Assembly (NCBI GenBank): GCA_019912965.1
Contig: JAIOHM010000139.1
Coordinates: 1 to 64,000 of the forward strand
From: Anaerolineae bacterium
GTDB taxonomy: Bacteria > Chloroflexota > Anaerolineae > Aggregatilineales > Phototrophicaceae
Length of the DNA: 64,000 nucleotides
Reading direction: 5' to 3'
Positions 18,772 through 28,404 of this stretch are shown here, piece by piece. Below the pieces are notes generated by a model, which ran no database searches, was not told the origin of the DNA, and was given only the letters and a program-made list of their open reading frames with translations. The translations under genes and the position numbers were made by a program. The number at the start of each line of letters is the position of its first letter. Position 1 is the stretch's first letter.

Positions 18772-18806
18772 AGTTATCGGTTGTTAGTTCACAGTTTTCA
18801 GTTCAA
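18772..18806. repeat. degenerate 7-bp tandem repeat, 5 units
   Basis: Units AGTTATC, GGTTGTT, AGTTCAC, AGTTTTC, AGTTCAA in perfect register. A shorter relative (GTTATC AGTTCAC) sits at about 18684-18699. Confidence 0.75.
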
Positions 18807-18818
18807 TGCGTAAGGCTG

Positions 18819-18994
18819 GGTTTGCGGCGATTGCGGCGATTGCGAAAATGGGTTTGCGCGCAAATGGGGATTGTCGTCGTCGTCGTCGTTGTCGGGATGG
18901 GTTTGGGCGACACGTATCGGTTGATAAGATGCGAAAAATTCTGCAAATGCGGCAAATGCGAAGCAGGATGTTGTGCAGATTTCGCACGTTTTGG
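18819..18994. repeat. dispersed non-coding element, copy 1
   Basis: Begins GGTTTGCGGCGATTGCGG, contains the palindrome TTTGCGCGCAAA, a GTC-triplet run, GACACGTATCG, ATAAGATGCGAAAAA and ends GCAGATTTCGCA. Closely similar to 44759-44908; differences are mostly expansions or contractions of short internal repeats. TGCGAAA near 18929 and TTTCGCA near the end can pair in both copies. Confidence 0.75.
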
Positions 18995-19002
18995 GATTAA
19001 GC

Positions 19003-19022
19003 GGGCGCAACATGTTGCGCCC
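19003..19022. repeat. GGGCG-type palindrome
   Basis: GGGCGCAACATGTTGCGCCC, perfect 20-base palindrome followed by CTAC; same core as 40742-40771. Confidence 0.8.
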
Positions 19023-19114
19023 CTACAATTATCATAGAATAAAAGTTCTGATTGGTCAATCGGGGCGGGGTTCGGGGTTGGATGGAATTGGGTTAGAAAT
19101 CACCTCACCCCTAG

Positions 19115-19137
19115 CCCCTCTCCAAACTGGAGAGGGG
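19115..19137. repeat. hairpin repeat CCCCTCTCCA / TGGAGAGGGG
   Basis: Ten-base stem with a 3-base loop preceded by CACCTCACCCCTAG, a form of intergenic hairpin common in Chloroflexota and cyanobacteria. A similar GGAGGG hairpin occurs at 45092-45113. Confidence 0.65.
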
Positions 19138-19508
19138 AATCAAACCGGATGCCCCTACAATGGGGTTGGGGTGAGCATTGGAATCGTGGGTGTGATGGTG
19201 GGCGTAGCAGATGGGGATTGGCGTATCGGAAGTGGTAGGGGAAGCGATGGGTGTCCAGACGGGGATGGCGTTGGTGGGGAATGGCGTCAGGGCGAATCGT
19301 TGGTGGATGCGATTCTGCTTAGCAGGTTACTGACCGTGCGACACCTTAAACTTGCTGAAAATAGGTTATGGCGGTATATTTTTATGGTCATCTGTAACAA
19401 TAGTACATCAATACTATACGGTGAATCTTCAAGCCCGTTTACCATGAAATCACGGTTAGAATAGTTACGTAAAAAATACCCTGCCCTGATGCAGGGAAGG
19501 ACTCCCAG

Positions 19509-20387
19509 ATGTCAAATGAGTTCGATACCCGCCACTTGAATCTGCCGGAAAGCGAACAATATACCCCTGTGCGGGCGACGACGGGTTCATTGAACGACGC
19601 GCTGCCGTGGGTGATTGAGTTCCGTGTGGTGGGGACGGCTTCGACTGTTCAGGCGCAGGTTCATGAAGCGATGGTTATTGGGCGCGCTGATCCCCAAACC
19701 GGGAATTATCCAGCAGTTGATCTGGGGCCGCATGGCGCTTATCACAACGGCGTTTCGCGGCAGCACGCGGTGGTGCTGGTGCATGATAACCGTATCAAGA
19801 TCAAGGATTTGGGCAGCATCAACGGCACGAAACTGAACGGTTTCCAATTGGTGGCTGGACAGGAATACCGACTGCGCCATGGTGACGAACTGGAAATCGG
19901 GCAGATTAAACTGCAAGTGCGGTTCGCGGTTGTGCCGACGGCGGAAGCTGCACCGGGCAGTACCGCACCTACTCATGCGGCCATTCCGGTGCTGGGACGC
20001 GGCGAACATATCCTGATTGTGGAAGATGATCCCGATGTGGGCAAGGTATTCAAAATTGCTTTGCAGCACGCGGGTTTTATGGTGACGGTGCTGGAAACCG
20101 GTGCATCTGCGTTGGGGGCGATTACCCAGGGTGTGCCGGATGCGCTGGTGGTTGATCTGATGCTGCCGGATATGGATGGACTCGATCTGCTGCGGTATGT
20201 CCGCAAGCATGAATCGTCACCTGTACCCGTAATTGTATGCTCTGGCGCAACGGGTGGTTATCAGATGAATCAGGCTAAAGAGTCCGGGGCGAATCTGTTC
20301 CTGACCAAACCCGTGAGTGTGGAAGAATTGGTGAAGGCCGTGGCGGAGATGGTCAAGAAGCCTGCGCCGAATCTGGCGGCTTCGTAA
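19509..20387 (+). CDS. FHA domain - response regulator receiver protein
   Basis: A 292-residue cytoplasmic signalling protein. Residues about 50-140 form an FHA phosphothreonine-binding domain (VIGRADPQTG, NGVSRQHAVVLV, DLGSINGTKLNG). After a Pro/Ala-rich linker, residues about 165-285 form a CheY-like receiver with the acidic pocket IVEDDPDVG, phospho-acceptor Asp in VVDLMLPDMDG and the conserved Lys in LFLTKPVS. There is no DNA-binding or enzymatic output domain, so it probably links Ser/Thr phosphorylation to two-component signalling by protein-protein contact. The ribosome binding site GGGAAGG is nine bases from the ATG. No kinase is adjacent. Confidence 0.9.
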   Translation: MSNEFDTRHLNLPESEQYTPVRATTGSLNDALPWVIEFRVVGTASTVQAQVHEAMVIGRADPQTGNYPAVDLGPHGAYHNGVSRQHAVVLVHDNRIKIKDLGSINGTKLNGFQLVAGQEYRLRHGDELEIGQIKLQVRFAVVPTAEAAPGSTAPTHAAIPVLGRGEHILIVEDDPDVGKVFKIALQHAGFMVTVLETGASALGAITQGVPDALVVDLMLPDMDGLDLLRYVRKHESSPVPVIVCSGATGGYQMNQAKESGANLFLTKPVSVEELVKAVAEMVKKPAPNLAAS

Positions 20388-20426
20388 GAACGAACCGCCA
20401 AGCCGCCAAAATAAAAAGAAAGTATG

Positions 20427-20454
20427 AGAGGTGTGGGAGACTGCACCTCTTTTG
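20427..20454 (+). terminator. terminator of the FHA-receiver gene
   Basis: AGAGGTG (20427-20433) and CACCTCT (20444-20450) followed by TTTT, 40 bases after the stop codon. Confidence 0.75.
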
Positions 20455-20518
20455 ATTCGAGTTGGCAAAGATGCATGAGGGTTTTAGGCGGTTGACCTGT
20501 CAATTCGCACAATGTGCC

Positions 20519-20547
20519 TTGACACCACACGCCTGTAATGCTAGTAT
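20519..20547 (+). promoter_or_regulatory. sigma-70 promoter of the ribosomal protein supercluster
   Basis: Consensus TTGACA (20519-20524), 17-base spacer, TAGTAT (20542-20547), about 185 bases upstream of rpsL. The strongest promoter match in the window. Confidence 0.8.
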
Positions 20548-20554
20548 CCTGTCC

Positions 20555-20731
20555 CATTGACAGCGCACAACCTCCTTTGTGAGGCAATGTCCGCTGAATT
20601 GAGTGAATGACGGCGAAAGCGTCTCGTGCGCGGGATAGCTCGCCTTCCGGTAAGACGTATACGGGCGTTCTCTCATCTCGAAGATCGCCCGTTTGCTTGC
20701 CCAAAAACGGTTTATCTATTTGGAGCAATGT
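20555..20731 (+). promoter_or_regulatory. rpsL operon leader with hairpin
   Basis: Untranslated leader of about 177 bases. ACGGGCG (20661-20667) and CGCCCGT (20686-20692) form a hairpin followed by TTGCTTG, a possible attenuator or ribosomal-protein autoregulatory site. GGAG precedes the rpsL start by nine bases. Confidence 0.45.
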
Positions 20732-21172
20732 ATGCCAACCATCAACCAGTTGGTGCGTAAGGGCCGTAAGGCGAAGAAAAGCAAGTCTAAAGCACCTGCG
20801 CTTCAATATACCCTGAACGCTTATTCGCAGAAGCGCACCCGTCGCCGTAAGGGCGCACCGCAGAAGCGTGGCGTTTGCACGGTGGTCAAGACCATGACCC
20901 CCAAGAAGCCGAACTCGGCGCTCCGCAAGGTAGCCCGCGTCCGTCTGACCAACCAGATCGAAGTCACCGCCTACATTCCCGGCGAAGGGCACAGCCTCCA
21001 GGAACACAGCGTGGTGCTGGTGCGCGGCGGTCGTGTGAAAGACCTGCCCGGCGTGCGCTATCACATCGTGCGTGGAACGCTGGACACCGACGGCGTGAAG
21101 AACCGCGAACAGTCGCGCAGCAAGTACGGCGCAAAACGTCCGAAGGCTGGCGCTCCAGCGGGTAAGAAGTAA
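20732..21172 (+). CDS. rpsL: 30S ribosomal protein S12
   Basis: Decoding-site protein of the small subunit. [12 protein letters not shown] opens the protein; the conserved loop [21 protein letters not shown] and [10 protein letters not shown] carry the residues classically altered in streptomycin resistance, all wild-type here as far as visible. Between KAPALQY and [12 protein letters not shown] is an insertion of about 16 residues ([16 protein letters not shown]), a lineage feature of Chloroflexota S12. Length 146. The start at 20732 is preferred to an in-frame upstream codon because it gives the family N-terminus and has GGAG nine bases upstream. First gene of the supercluster. Confidence 0.97.
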   Translation: MPTINQLVRKGRKAKKSKSKAPALQYTLNAYSQKRTRRRKGAPQKRGVCTVVKTMTPKKPNSALRKVARVRLTNQIEVTAYIPGEGHSLQEHSVVLVRGGRVKDLPGVRYHIVRGTLDTDGVKNREQSRSKYGAKRPKAGAPAGKK

Positions 21173-21193
21173 AGATAACGAGGCGAATGAATT

Positions 21194-21661
21194 ATGTCGA
21201 GAAGAAGCAGCCCTCCGAAGCGGCGCATCCCGCCGGACAAGAAGTTCAACAGCATTTATATCACGATGTTCGTCAACCGCATGATGTACGGCGGCAAGCG
21301 CAGCACTGCGCTGGCGATTATGTACGGTGCGTTCGACATTATTGAAGAAAAAGCCAAGCGTAATCCGCTGGAAATTTTCGAGCAGGCGCTGCGTAATGTG
21401 ACGCCGGCTGTTGAAGTTAAGCCCATGCGCGTCGGTGGTTCGACGTATCAGGTGCCAGTGGATGTGCCGCATGATCGCGGTGTGTCATTGGCGATGCGCT
21501 GGTTGCTGGAAACCACTCGTAAACGGGGTGGACGTAATATGGCGGAAAAACTTTCCGCTGAACTGCTGGACGCGGCCAACAGTCAGGGCGCTTCCATCAA
21601 GAAGAAAGACGATACCCACCGCATGGCGGAAGCGAACCGCGCGTTCGCCCATTTCCGCTAG
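21194..21661 (+). CDS. rpsG: 30S ribosomal protein S7
   Basis: Assembly-initiating protein of the 30S head, contacting 16S rRNA and mRNA near the E site. Length 155 as usual; motifs [41 protein letters not shown] and the C-terminal [20 protein letters not shown]. Lies 21 bases after rpsL. The gap to fusA (76 bases) contains a degraded copy of the GGGGCG palindrome. Confidence 0.98.
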   Translation: MSRRSSPPKRRIPPDKKFNSIYITMFVNRMMYGGKRSTALAIMYGAFDIIEEKAKRNPLEIFEQALRNVTPAVEVKPMRVGGSTYQVPVDVPHDRGVSLAMRWLLETTRKRGGRNMAEKLSAELLDAANSQGASIKKKDDTHRMAEANRAFAHFR

Positions 21662-21670
21662 GCGCTCTCG

Positions 21671-21700
21671 TGGTGAGGGCGACCGATCCGGTTACCCCTA
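21671..21700. repeat. degenerate GGGGCG-type palindrome in rpsG-fusA gap
   Basis: GTGAGGGCGACCGATCCGGTTACCCCTAC; the arms match the family GTAGGGGCGACC...GGTCGCCCCTAC with a few mismatches. Confidence 0.5.
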
Positions 21701-21737
21701 CTACAAAATGAAATGATAGGAACAGCCAGAGAGAAAC

Positions 21738-23840
21738 ATGGCGACGAAAAAACTCGATCTGAATAAGGTACGCAATATCGGCATTATCGCTCACATCGAC
21801 GCGGGTAAAACCACGACGACCGAGCGTGTGCTGTACTACACTGGTATGATTCATCGTATCGGTGAGGTGCATGACGGTTCCGCAACGACTGACTATATGG
21901 AGCAGGAACGCGAACGCGGCATCACCATTACGGCTGCGGCCATCACGGCCAACTGGAGCGATCACCAGGTTAATGTGATCGATACCCCAGGCCACGTCGA
22001 TTTTACGGCAGAAGTGCAGCGCAGTCTGCGTGTGCTGGACGGTGGTGTGGTGGTGTTCGACGGTGTGGCGGGTGTTGAACCGCAGTCGGAAACCGTGTGG
22101 CGGCAGGCTAACAATTACGGCGTGCCCCGCATTTGCTTTGTCAACAAGATGGATCGCACAGGTGCGAACTTCCAACGCTGCGTCGATATGATTGTCGAGC
22201 GCGTGGCGGGTCATCCGGTTGTTATCCAGATTCCGTATGGTGAAGGCGCGGAATTCGCGGGCATCATCGACTTGATTGATATGGTGCTCATCACCTATGA
22301 AGGTGAGATGGGCAATGATATCAAGCGGCATGACATCCCGGAAGCCTACCGTGAACAAGCTGAAACCCGCCGTCTGGAAATGATCGAAAGGGTAGTCGAA
22401 AATGACGACTTCCTGACCGAGAAATACCTGATGGAAGAGGAAATCAGCAAGGACGAAATGCTGGGCGCGATGCGTGCGGCCACCATCGCAGGCAAAATTC
22501 AGCCTGTGCTGTGCGGTTCGGCGCTGAAAAATAAGGGCGTCCAGACCATGCTCGACCGCGTGATTGATCTGCTGCCCTCGCCGCTGGATGTGCCTCCGGT
22601 TCGTGGAACACACCCCAAAACAGATGAAGAACTCGTTCGTCATGCTACCAATGATGAACCGACGGCAGCATTGGTCTTCAAGATCATCACTGACCCGTAT
22701 GTCGGGCGACTGGCCTTCTTCCGCGTCTACTCTGGCACGGTCAAGGCTGGTTCGATGATGCTGAATACGACCAAAGGTGAACGCGAACGTGTCGGGCGTA
22801 TCGTCCGTATGTTTGCTGACCGCCGTGAAGATGTCGAAGAAGTGCAGGCAGGCGACATCGCCGCTATCCTCGGCTTGAAGGAAACCTTCACTGGCGATAC
22901 ACTGGCTGATCCCACCCATCCGATTGTGCTGGAAAAAATCAGCTTCCCTGAGCCGGTCATCGAGCTTTCGATTGAACCGAACAGTAAGGCTGACCAAGAC
23001 AAGATGGGTGTTGCGCTGCGGCGTCTGGCGGAAGAAGACCCAACCTTCAAGATCGAGGTGGACGACAAACTCGGCCAGACCAAGATCAAGGGTATGGGCG
23101 AACTTCACCTCGAAATTCTGGTTGACCGCATGATGCGCGAATTCGGCGTACAGGCGACGGTTGGCCGCCCACGTGTGGCTTACCGCGAAACCATTACCCG
23201 TCCAGCGCGCGTGGATACAACCTTCAAGCGTCAGACTGGTGGTTCGGGTCAGTATGCCCGTGTGGTGTTCGAGTTTGAACCGCTGACGGACGAAGAACGT
23301 GCAGCCCTGCCCGCTGGTGAAGATTCAATGTTTGTGGACAGCATTCGCGGCGGTACGATCCCCAAAGAGTTCATCAAGCCGTCATTCAACGGTGCGAAGG
23401 ACGCGATGGCAGGCGGCGTACTGGCGGGTTATCCGGTTGTCGGCATGAAGGTCACGCTGGTTGATGGCGCGTTCCACGACGTAGACTCGTCGGAAATGGC
23501 GTTCAAGGTCGCGGGTTCGATGTGTTTGAAGGAAGGCGTTCAGAAGGGCGGCCCAGTGCTGCTGGAGCCAACCATGAAGGTCGAAGTGAGCGTACCGGAA
23601 GATTACACCGGAACAATCGTCGGCGACCTCTCGGCACGGCGCGGCATTATTGTCGGCATGGATCCGCGCGGCGGTGGAGCGACTTCGGTACGCGCTACTG
23701 TACCGCTGGGTGAAATGTTCGGCTACGCGACCAACCTGCGTAACATGACACAGGGACGCGGCGCCTTCACGATGGAATTCGACAAATACTCGATTGCGCC
23801 CAGCCACATCGCTGAAGAAGTCGTCAAGAGCGGACGCTAA
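21738..23840 (+). CDS. fusA: elongation factor G
   Basis: Translational GTPase that drives translocation and, with RRF, ribosome recycling. 700 residues with G1 [10 protein letters not shown]2 RGITI, G3 DTPGHVDF and G4 NKMDRTGA, then domains II-V; the domain IV region contains GGSGQYARV and [10 protein letters not shown], and domain [14 protein letters not shown]. Canonical in length and motifs, so a housekeeping copy. Third gene of the str operon. Confidence 0.98.
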   Translation: MATKKLDLNKVRNIGIIAHIDAGKTTTTERVLYYTGMIHRIGEVHDGSATTDYMEQERERGITITAAAITANWSDHQVNVIDTPGHVDFTAEVQRSLRVLDGGVVVFDGVAGVEPQSETVWRQANNYGVPRICFVNKMDRTGANFQRCVDMIVERVAGHPVVIQIPYGEGAEFAGIIDLIDMVLITYEGEMGNDIKRHDIPEAYREQAETRRLEMIERVVENDDFLTEKYLMEEEISKDEMLGAMRAATIAGKIQPVLCGSALKNKGVQTMLDRVIDLLPSPLDVPPVRGTHPKTDEELVRHATNDEPTAALVFKIITDPYVGRLAFFRVYSGTVKAGSMMLNTTKGERERVGRIVRMFADRREDVEEVQAGDIAAILGLKETFTGDTLADPTHPIVLEKISFPEPVIELSIEPNSKADQDKMGVALRRLAEEDPTFKIEVDDKLGQTKIKGMGELHLEILVDRMMREFGVQATVGRPRVAYRETITRPARVDTTFKRQTGGSGQYARVVFEFEPLTDEERAALPAGEDSMFVDSIRGGTIPKEFIKPSFNGAKDAMAGGVLAGYPVVGMKVTLVDGAFHDVDSSEMAFKVAGSMCLKEGVQKGGPVLLEPTMKVEVSVPEDYTGTIVGDLSARRGIIVGMDPRGGGATSVRATVPLGEMFGYATNLRNMTQGRGAFTMEFDKYSIAPSHIAEEVVKSGR

Positions 23841-23909
23841 AAGAAGCCGTGACGCGTCATGAGTTGATGCTCATACTCTCACCGTCACTCTGGTAAAATG
23901 TCATACTCG

Positions 23910-23933
23910 GCGGGAAGGCACAGGTCTTCCCGC
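23910..23933 (+). promoter_or_regulatory. hairpin in the fusA-tuf gap
   Basis: GCGGGAAG (23910-23917) and CTTCCCGC (23926-23933) followed by AAAAATG, 48 bases before tuf. TGG TAAAAT just upstream (about 23891-23899) may be an extended -10, giving tuf an extra promoter. Regulatory role inferred. Confidence 0.4.
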
Positions 23934-23980
23934 AAAAATGTAAGCAGAAGTCTGAAGAGAGCATAAAGGATTAAGGACAC

Positions 23981-25174
23981 ATGGCTAAGTTTGAACGTAA
24001 CAAGCCCCATGTCAATATCGGAACGATTGGTCACGTCGATCACGGCAAGACCACGCTCACCGCAGCCATCACCAAGGTGCTTGGCATGAAGGGGCAAGCT
24101 GAGCGGATGAAGTACGATGATATTGACAACGCGCCGGAAGAAAAAGCGCGTGGTATTACCATCAACATCCGTCACGTTGAATACGAAACCAACGCGCGCC
24201 ACTACGCACACGTTGACTGCCCAGGCCACCGTGACTATATCAAGAACATGATCACGGGTGCAGCGCAGATGGACGGCGCAATCCTGGTCGTGAGCGCTCC
24301 AGACGGCCCAATGCCCCAGACTCGTGAGCACGTTCTGCTCGCCCGTCAGGTGGAAGTGCCCGCTATGGTGGTGTTCCTGAACAAGATTGACCAGATGGAC
24401 GACCCGGAACTGCTGGAACTGGTCGAACTAGAACTTTCGGAACTGTTGGAAAGCTACGGCTTCCCGGCAGACACCCCGGTGGTTCGTGGTTCAGCGGTTC
24501 AGGCCAACGACTCGGCTAGCACCGACCCGAATGCGCCGGAATATGCGCCCATCCTCAAGCTGATGGACACCGTTGATGCGTGGATCCCCACCCCGGCTCG
24601 TGAAACCGACAAGCCGTTCCTGATGCCCGTCGAAGACGTGTTCTCGATCAAGGGTCGTGGTACGGTTGTGACTGGTCGTGTTGAACGCGGTCGTCTGGAA
24701 AAGGGTCAGGAAATCGAAATCATCGGTCTGCGTGAGGAAATCCGCAAGAGCGTGGTGACCGGCATCGAAATGTTCCACAAGGAACTGGACGCTGCCACCG
24801 CTGGCGACAATGCTGGTATCCTCCTGCGCGGTATTGAACGCACGGACATCGAACGTGGTATGGTGCTGGCGAAGGCTGGCAGCATCAAGCCGCACAAGAA
24901 GTTCATGAGCGAAGTGTACGTCCTGAAGAAGGAAGAGGGTGGCCGCCACAAGGCGTTCTTCCCCGGCTACCGCCCGCAGTTCTACATCCGCACAATGGAT
25001 GTGACTGGCACGATCACCCTGCCCGCCGGGGTCGAAATGGTTATGCCTGGCGACAACGTGAACCTGGAAGTCGAACTGATTATTCCGGTGGCGTTGGAAA
25101 AGGGTTCAAAGTTTGCTATCCGTGAGGGCGGTCTGACCGTCGGCGCGGGCGTCATCACCGAAGTTCTCGATTAA
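23981..25174 (+). CDS. tuf: elongation factor Tu
   Basis: Delivers aminoacyl-tRNA to the ribosome. 397 residues; G1 [10 protein letters not shown]2 RGITI, G3 DCPGHRDY, G4 NKIDQMD, then beta-barrel domains II and III. Canonical family length and sequence; only one copy occurs in this window. The 140-base gap from fusA suggests partly independent expression. Confidence 0.98.
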   Translation: MAKFERNKPHVNIGTIGHVDHGKTTLTAAITKVLGMKGQAERMKYDDIDNAPEEKARGITINIRHVEYETNARHYAHVDCPGHRDYIKNMITGAAQMDGAILVVSAPDGPMPQTREHVLLARQVEVPAMVVFLNKIDQMDDPELLELVELELSELLESYGFPADTPVVRGSAVQANDSASTDPNAPEYAPILKLMDTVDAWIPTPARETDKPFLMPVEDVFSIKGRGTVVTGRVERGRLEKGQEIEIIGLREEIRKSVVTGIEMFHKELDAATAGDNAGILLRGIERTDIERGMVLAKAGSIKPHKKFMSEVYVLKKEEGGRHKAFFPGYRPQFYIRTMDVTGTITLPAGVEMVMPGDNVNLEVELIIPVALEKGSKFAIREGGLTVGAGVITEVLD

Positions 25175-25203
25175 CACACGGCTGATATAACGGTTGTAAA
25201 TGT

Positions 25204-25234
25204 CGGAGGGGAGGGTCAATGACCCTCCCCTCCG
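25204..25234. repeat. perfect 15-bp palindrome in the tuf-rpsJ gap
   Basis: CGGAGGGGAGGGTCA (25204-25218) and its exact complement (25220-25234) around one central A. It ends 24 bases before the rpsJ start and could act as a partial terminator between the str and S10 blocks. Confidence 0.8.
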
Positions 25235-25258
25235 CGCCAACCGCGCCGAGGGGATATT

Positions 25259-25564
25259 ATGGTCAGGAACAAAATTCGTATTTGGCTCAAGGCGTATGAC
25301 CACCGGGTACTTGACCAATCCGTACAACGGATTGTCGAGACGGCGGAGCGCACTGGTGCGCGCGTGGTCGGGCCTGTGCCGCTGCCGACGCGCATCGAAC
25401 GGTTTACGGTGCGCCGCAGTCCGTTTATTGACAAGGACTCGCAGGAGCATTTTGAAATTCGCACCCACAAGCGGTTGATTGATGTCCTCGACCCGGACAG
25501 CAAAACAATTGACGCACTTATGCGCCTGAACCTGCCAGCAGGCGTAGACATTATAGTGAAGTAG
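25259..25564 (+). CDS. rpsJ: 30S ribosomal protein S10
   Basis: 30S head protein and NusE partner in transcription antitermination. 101 residues, typical length; motifs [29 protein letters not shown] and [12 protein letters not shown]. Start ATG preceded by GAGGGG. First gene of the S10 block. Confidence 0.98.
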   Translation: MVRNKIRIWLKAYDHRVLDQSVQRIVETAERTGARVVGPVPLPTRIERFTVRRSPFIDKDSQEHFEIRTHKRLIDVLDPDSKTIDALMRLNLPAGVDIIVK

Positions 25565-25574
25565 GGGGCGGATG

Positions 25575-26222
25575 ATGAAAGGCATTATCGGCAAAAAAGT
25601 AGGCATGACCCAGGTATTTGACGAGCAGGGGAACGCAATTCCCGTGACCGTCATCCAGGCCGGGCCGTGCTTCGTCACCCAGGTTCGTACCGCCGACCGT
25701 GACGGCTATGTGGCTGTGCAGTTGGGGTTTGGGGAAACCAAACCGCAGCGCCTCACCAAAGGGCAGATTGGGCACTTACAGCGCAATAACCTGCCTGCGC
25801 TCCGTCACCTGCGCGAATTCCGCGTGAAAGACGGCGAACTGGATGTGGCGGAAGGCCAGACCATTAAGGCGGATGTTTTTGATAAAGGCGAGCGCGTGGA
25901 TGTCATCGGCACGAGCAAAGGCCGGGGCTTCGCGGGCGGCATCAAGCGTCACAATTTTAACCGCCAACCCAAGACGCACGGCGCGTCTGACCGTACCCGC
26001 GCACCCGGTTCGGCAGGTATGAATACCTACCCCGGTCGCACACTGAAGGGCAAGCGGTATCCGGGACACATGGGCAGTGAACGGGTGACCACCGAAAATC
26101 TGGAAGTGGTGGTGGTCGATCCAGAACGCAACCTCCTCGCCGTCAAGGGATCCGTTCCCGGCGTCAACGGTGGCATCGTCATGATTAAGCCGGCTCGTCC
26201 GCGCCGTCGCAAGAAGTCATAG
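25575..26222 (+). CDS. rplC: 50S ribosomal protein L3
   Basis: Early-assembly protein of the large subunit reaching the peptidyl transferase centre. Begins [15 protein letters not shown]; the extended loop [29 protein letters not shown] contains the conserved modified-Gln region. About 215 residues. Two adjacent ATGs exist (25572, 25575); the second gives better spacing to GGGGG and the family N-terminus. Confidence 0.97.
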   Translation: MKGIIGKKVGMTQVFDEQGNAIPVTVIQAGPCFVTQVRTADRDGYVAVQLGFGETKPQRLTKGQIGHLQRNNLPALRHLREFRVKDGELDVAEGQTIKADVFDKGERVDVIGTSKGRGFAGGIKRHNFNRQPKTHGASDRTRAPGSAGMNTYPGRTLKGKRYPGHMGSERVTTENLEVVVVDPERNLLAVKGSVPGVNGGIVMIKPARPRRRKKS

Positions 26223-26241
26223 GGCGAGAGGAGTAATCGAC

Positions 26242-26877
26242 ATGCAAGTTCCAGTAGTGGATATCAACGGTAAGCAGATCAATACGATTGATTTGCCCGC
26301 CGATATTTTTGAAGTCGAAGTCAACACGGGCTTGATGCATCAGGCGTATGTGCGCCAGATGGCAAATGCCCGTTTGGGGACACACAAAGTCAAGCGGCGC
26401 GGTGAAGTCAACCGCACTACCGCGAAGTGGTATCGCCAGAAGGGTACGGGGCGTGCGCGTCACGGTGCCCGTTCAGCGACCCAGTTTGTGGGTGGTGGTC
26501 GTCCGAAAGGCCCGACACCGCACAAGTACACCAAAGATATGCCGCGCAAGATGCGCCAGCAGGCCATCCGCTGTGCCCTGACCGTGCTGCTGCGCGATAA
26601 CCAACTGGTTTTCGTGGACACGCTGAGTCTGGACACACCCAAGACCAAAGCCATGCGGCAAATTCTGGATGCGGTGGTCGGCAAAGAAAGTACAGCACTG
26701 GTGCTGGTGAGCGACCGCAACGAGAATGTGGAACGCAGCGTCCACAATCTGGCAGATGCTCATGTCATCCGTGCGAACTACCTGAATATGCGTGACCTGC
26801 TGCAATACGACAAAGTAGTCGTGCCGCTGGATGCGCTGGAAATCATCAAGACGCTCTGGGGACAGAAGGAGCAATAA
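26242..26877 (+). CDS. rplD: 50S ribosomal protein L4
   Basis: Lines the exit tunnel and, in some bacteria, represses its own operon. 211 residues; the tunnel loop region reads [30 protein letters not shown], intact at positions altered in macrolide resistance. C-terminal [21 protein letters not shown]. Followed two bases after its stop by rplW, suggesting translational coupling. Confidence 0.97.
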   Translation: MQVPVVDINGKQINTIDLPADIFEVEVNTGLMHQAYVRQMANARLGTHKVKRRGEVNRTTAKWYRQKGTGRARHGARSATQFVGGGRPKGPTPHKYTKDMPRKMRQQAIRCALTVLLRDNQLVFVDTLSLDTPKTKAMRQILDAVVGKESTALVLVSDRNENVERSVHNLADAHVIRANYLNMRDLLQYDKVVVPLDALEIIKTLWGQKEQ

Positions 26878-26879
26878 TT

Positions 26880-27176
26880 ATGGCTGAAATTCACCTGTAT
26901 GAAGTGCTCAAACGTCCCGTCATCACCGAGAAGTCGGCGGTTCAATCTGACGAACTCAACCAGTACGTCTTCGAGGTTGCGCCGGATGCAAACAAAATCC
27001 AGATCAAAGAAGCGGTTGAGCTGATCTTTGAAGTGACGGTTTTGAATGTAAATACGATGGTCATGCCCGCCAAGCGCGGACGCCGGGGCCGCAACTGGTA
27101 TCTGCGGTCGCGCCAGTGGAAAAAAGCCATTGTGACCGTCGGGCCCGACGATAAGATCGAATTGTTCAATCTCTAA
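26880..27176 (+). CDS. rplW: 50S ribosomal protein L23
   Basis: Tunnel-exit protein, docking site for trigger factor and signal recognition particle. 98 residues: [11 protein letters not shown] at the start and VEVNVNTM-type strand ([19 protein letters not shown]) in the middle. Sits two bases after rplD and ten before rplB. Confidence 0.97.
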   Translation: MAEIHLYEVLKRPVITEKSAVQSDELNQYVFEVAPDANKIQIKEAVELIFEVTVLNVNTMVMPAKRGRRGRNWYLRSRQWKKAIVTVGPDDKIELFNL

Positions 27177-27186
27177 GGGTAAGACG

Positions 27187-28020
27187 ATGCCGGTTAAAGT
27201 TTACAAGCCCACCTCGGCTGGCCGCCGGGGAATGACGGGCCACAGTTTCGAAGAAATCACCAAATCGACCCCGGAGCGTTCGCTGACCGAAGCGATTCGC
27301 AAGCATGGTGGACGTAACAACCAGGGTCGAGTGACGGTGCGCCATCGCGGCGGCGGCAGCAAGCGCCGTTACCGCATCATTGACTTCAAGCGCAATAAGT
27401 TTGACTGCGCCGCACAGGTTGTGGCTGTTGAATATGACCCGAATCGTTCCGCCCGCATTGCGCTGGTGGAATACGAAGATGGGGAACGCCGCTACATCAT
27501 CGCCCCGCTGGGGTTGAAGGTGGGCGACCGTATTGGAAATGGCGATCTGGCGCAGCTCCGTACAGGCGATGCGCTGCAAATCCGTGACATCCCGGTTGGT
27601 ACGATGATTCATAACATCGAAATGCTGCCGGGTAACGGGGCGCAGTTGGTTCGTGCAGCGGGAACATCAGCACAGTTGCTGGCGAAGGAAGGGGCTTATG
27701 CCACTGTCCGTATGCCCAGCGGCGAAATGCGGCTGATTAACGACCGCTGTATGGCAACCATCGGGCAGGTCGGCAACACTGACCACGCCAATGTCAATCT
27801 GGGCAAGGCAGGCCGCAAACGCTGGATGGGCATCCGCCCGACGGTGCGTGGTGTGGCGATGGATCCCGGCAGCCATCCGCATGGTGGTGGTGAAGGCCGT
27901 TCGCCCATCGGTATGCCCGGCCCGAAGACACCCTGGGGCAAGCCTGCGCTGGGTAAGCGCACGCGCGTCAACCGCCGTACCGATAAATTCATCGTCCGGC
28001 GTCGGAGCAGTGGACGATAA
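27187..28020 (+). CDS. rplB: 50S ribosomal protein L2
   Basis: Core 50S protein needed for subunit association and peptidyl transfer. 277 residues; conserved [18 protein letters not shown] near the N-terminus and the C-terminal segment [21 protein letters not shown] that holds the conserved His near the catalytic centre. Followed by a heptamer-repeat spacer before rpsS. Confidence 0.98.
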   Translation: MPVKVYKPTSAGRRGMTGHSFEEITKSTPERSLTEAIRKHGGRNNQGRVTVRHRGGGSKRRYRIIDFKRNKFDCAAQVVAVEYDPNRSARIALVEYEDGERRYIIAPLGLKVGDRIGNGDLAQLRTGDALQIRDIPVGTMIHNIEMLPGNGAQLVRAAGTSAQLLAKEGAYATVRMPSGEMRLINDRCMATIGQVGNTDHANVNLGKAGRKRWMGIRPTVRGVAMDPGSHPHGGGEGRSPIGMPGPKTPWGKPALGKRTRVNRRTDKFIVRRRSSGR

Positions 28021-28022
28021 AA

Positions 28023-28079
28023 AGTGCTAAGTACCCAGTGCTGAGTACCCAGTGTACTCGGTACTCAGTACTCAGTACT
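28023..28079. repeat. 7-bp tandem repeat folding back on itself, rplB-rpsS gap
   Basis: Eight units in register: AGTGCTA, AGTACCC, AGTGCTG, AGTACCC, AGTGTAC, TCGGTAC, TCAGTAC, TCAGTAC. The second half is largely the reverse complement of the first, so the RNA forms one long imperfect hairpin inside the operon transcript. Confidence 0.85.
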
Positions 28080-28095
28080 GACGAGGAAAACGATT

Positions 28096-28392
28096 ATGTC
28101 GCGTTCATTGAAAAAGGGGCCGTTTATCAGCCCCAAGCTGCTCAAAAAAGTTGAGAAGCTGAACCAGGAAAACAAAAAAGTCGTCATCCGCACCTGGAGC
28201 CGCGCCAGCACGGTCTTTCCGCAGATGGTTGGGCACACGATTGCGGTACACGATGGCCGCCGCCATGTTCCGATTTATATCACCGAGAACATGGTCGGCC
28301 ACAAGTTGGGCGAGTTCGCCCCAACCCGTACTTATCGCGGCCACCTGATCGAGCGTAAAGTCGGCGGGTCGAGCGCGGGCGCGAAGAAGTAA
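28096..28392 (+). CDS. rpsS: 30S ribosomal protein S19
   Basis: 30S head protein at the A-site side. 98 residues; [11 protein letters not shown] start, [45 protein letters not shown] core. Preceded by the heptamer spacer and its own ribosome binding site GAGG. Confidence 0.97.
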   Translation: MSRSLKKGPFISPKLLKKVEKLNQENKKVVIRTWSRASTVFPQMVGHTIAVHDGRRHVPIYITENMVGHKLGEFAPTRTYRGHLIERKVGGSSAGAKK

Positions 28393-28404
28393 GGAGAGGC
28401 CGAG

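Larger units (their letters stand above)
18523..19508. other. non-coding repeat island (copy 1)
   Basis: Nearly 1 kb without a convincing gene; open frames here have low-complexity, frame-shifting translations. It holds heptamer arrays (18554-18588, 18684-18699, 18772-18806), GGC-triplet runs (18719-18745), a dispersed element (18819-18994) also found at 44759-44908, a GGGCGCAACATG palindrome (19003-19022), and a hairpin CCCCTCTCCA...TGGAGAGGGG (19115-19137). The last 60 bases before the FHA gene include a small CCTGC...GCAGG hairpin ending in its ribosome binding site. Confidence 0.7.

Noticed and set aside
18973-19464. 163-codon open frame in the repeat island
   Set aside because: It runs through the dispersed palindrome and hairpin repeats, has low-complexity Gly-rich translation and no ribosome binding site.
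18523-19508. Insertion sequence remnants
   Set aside because: No transposase fragment, target duplication or terminal inverted repeats could be recognised; repeats are short and palindromic.
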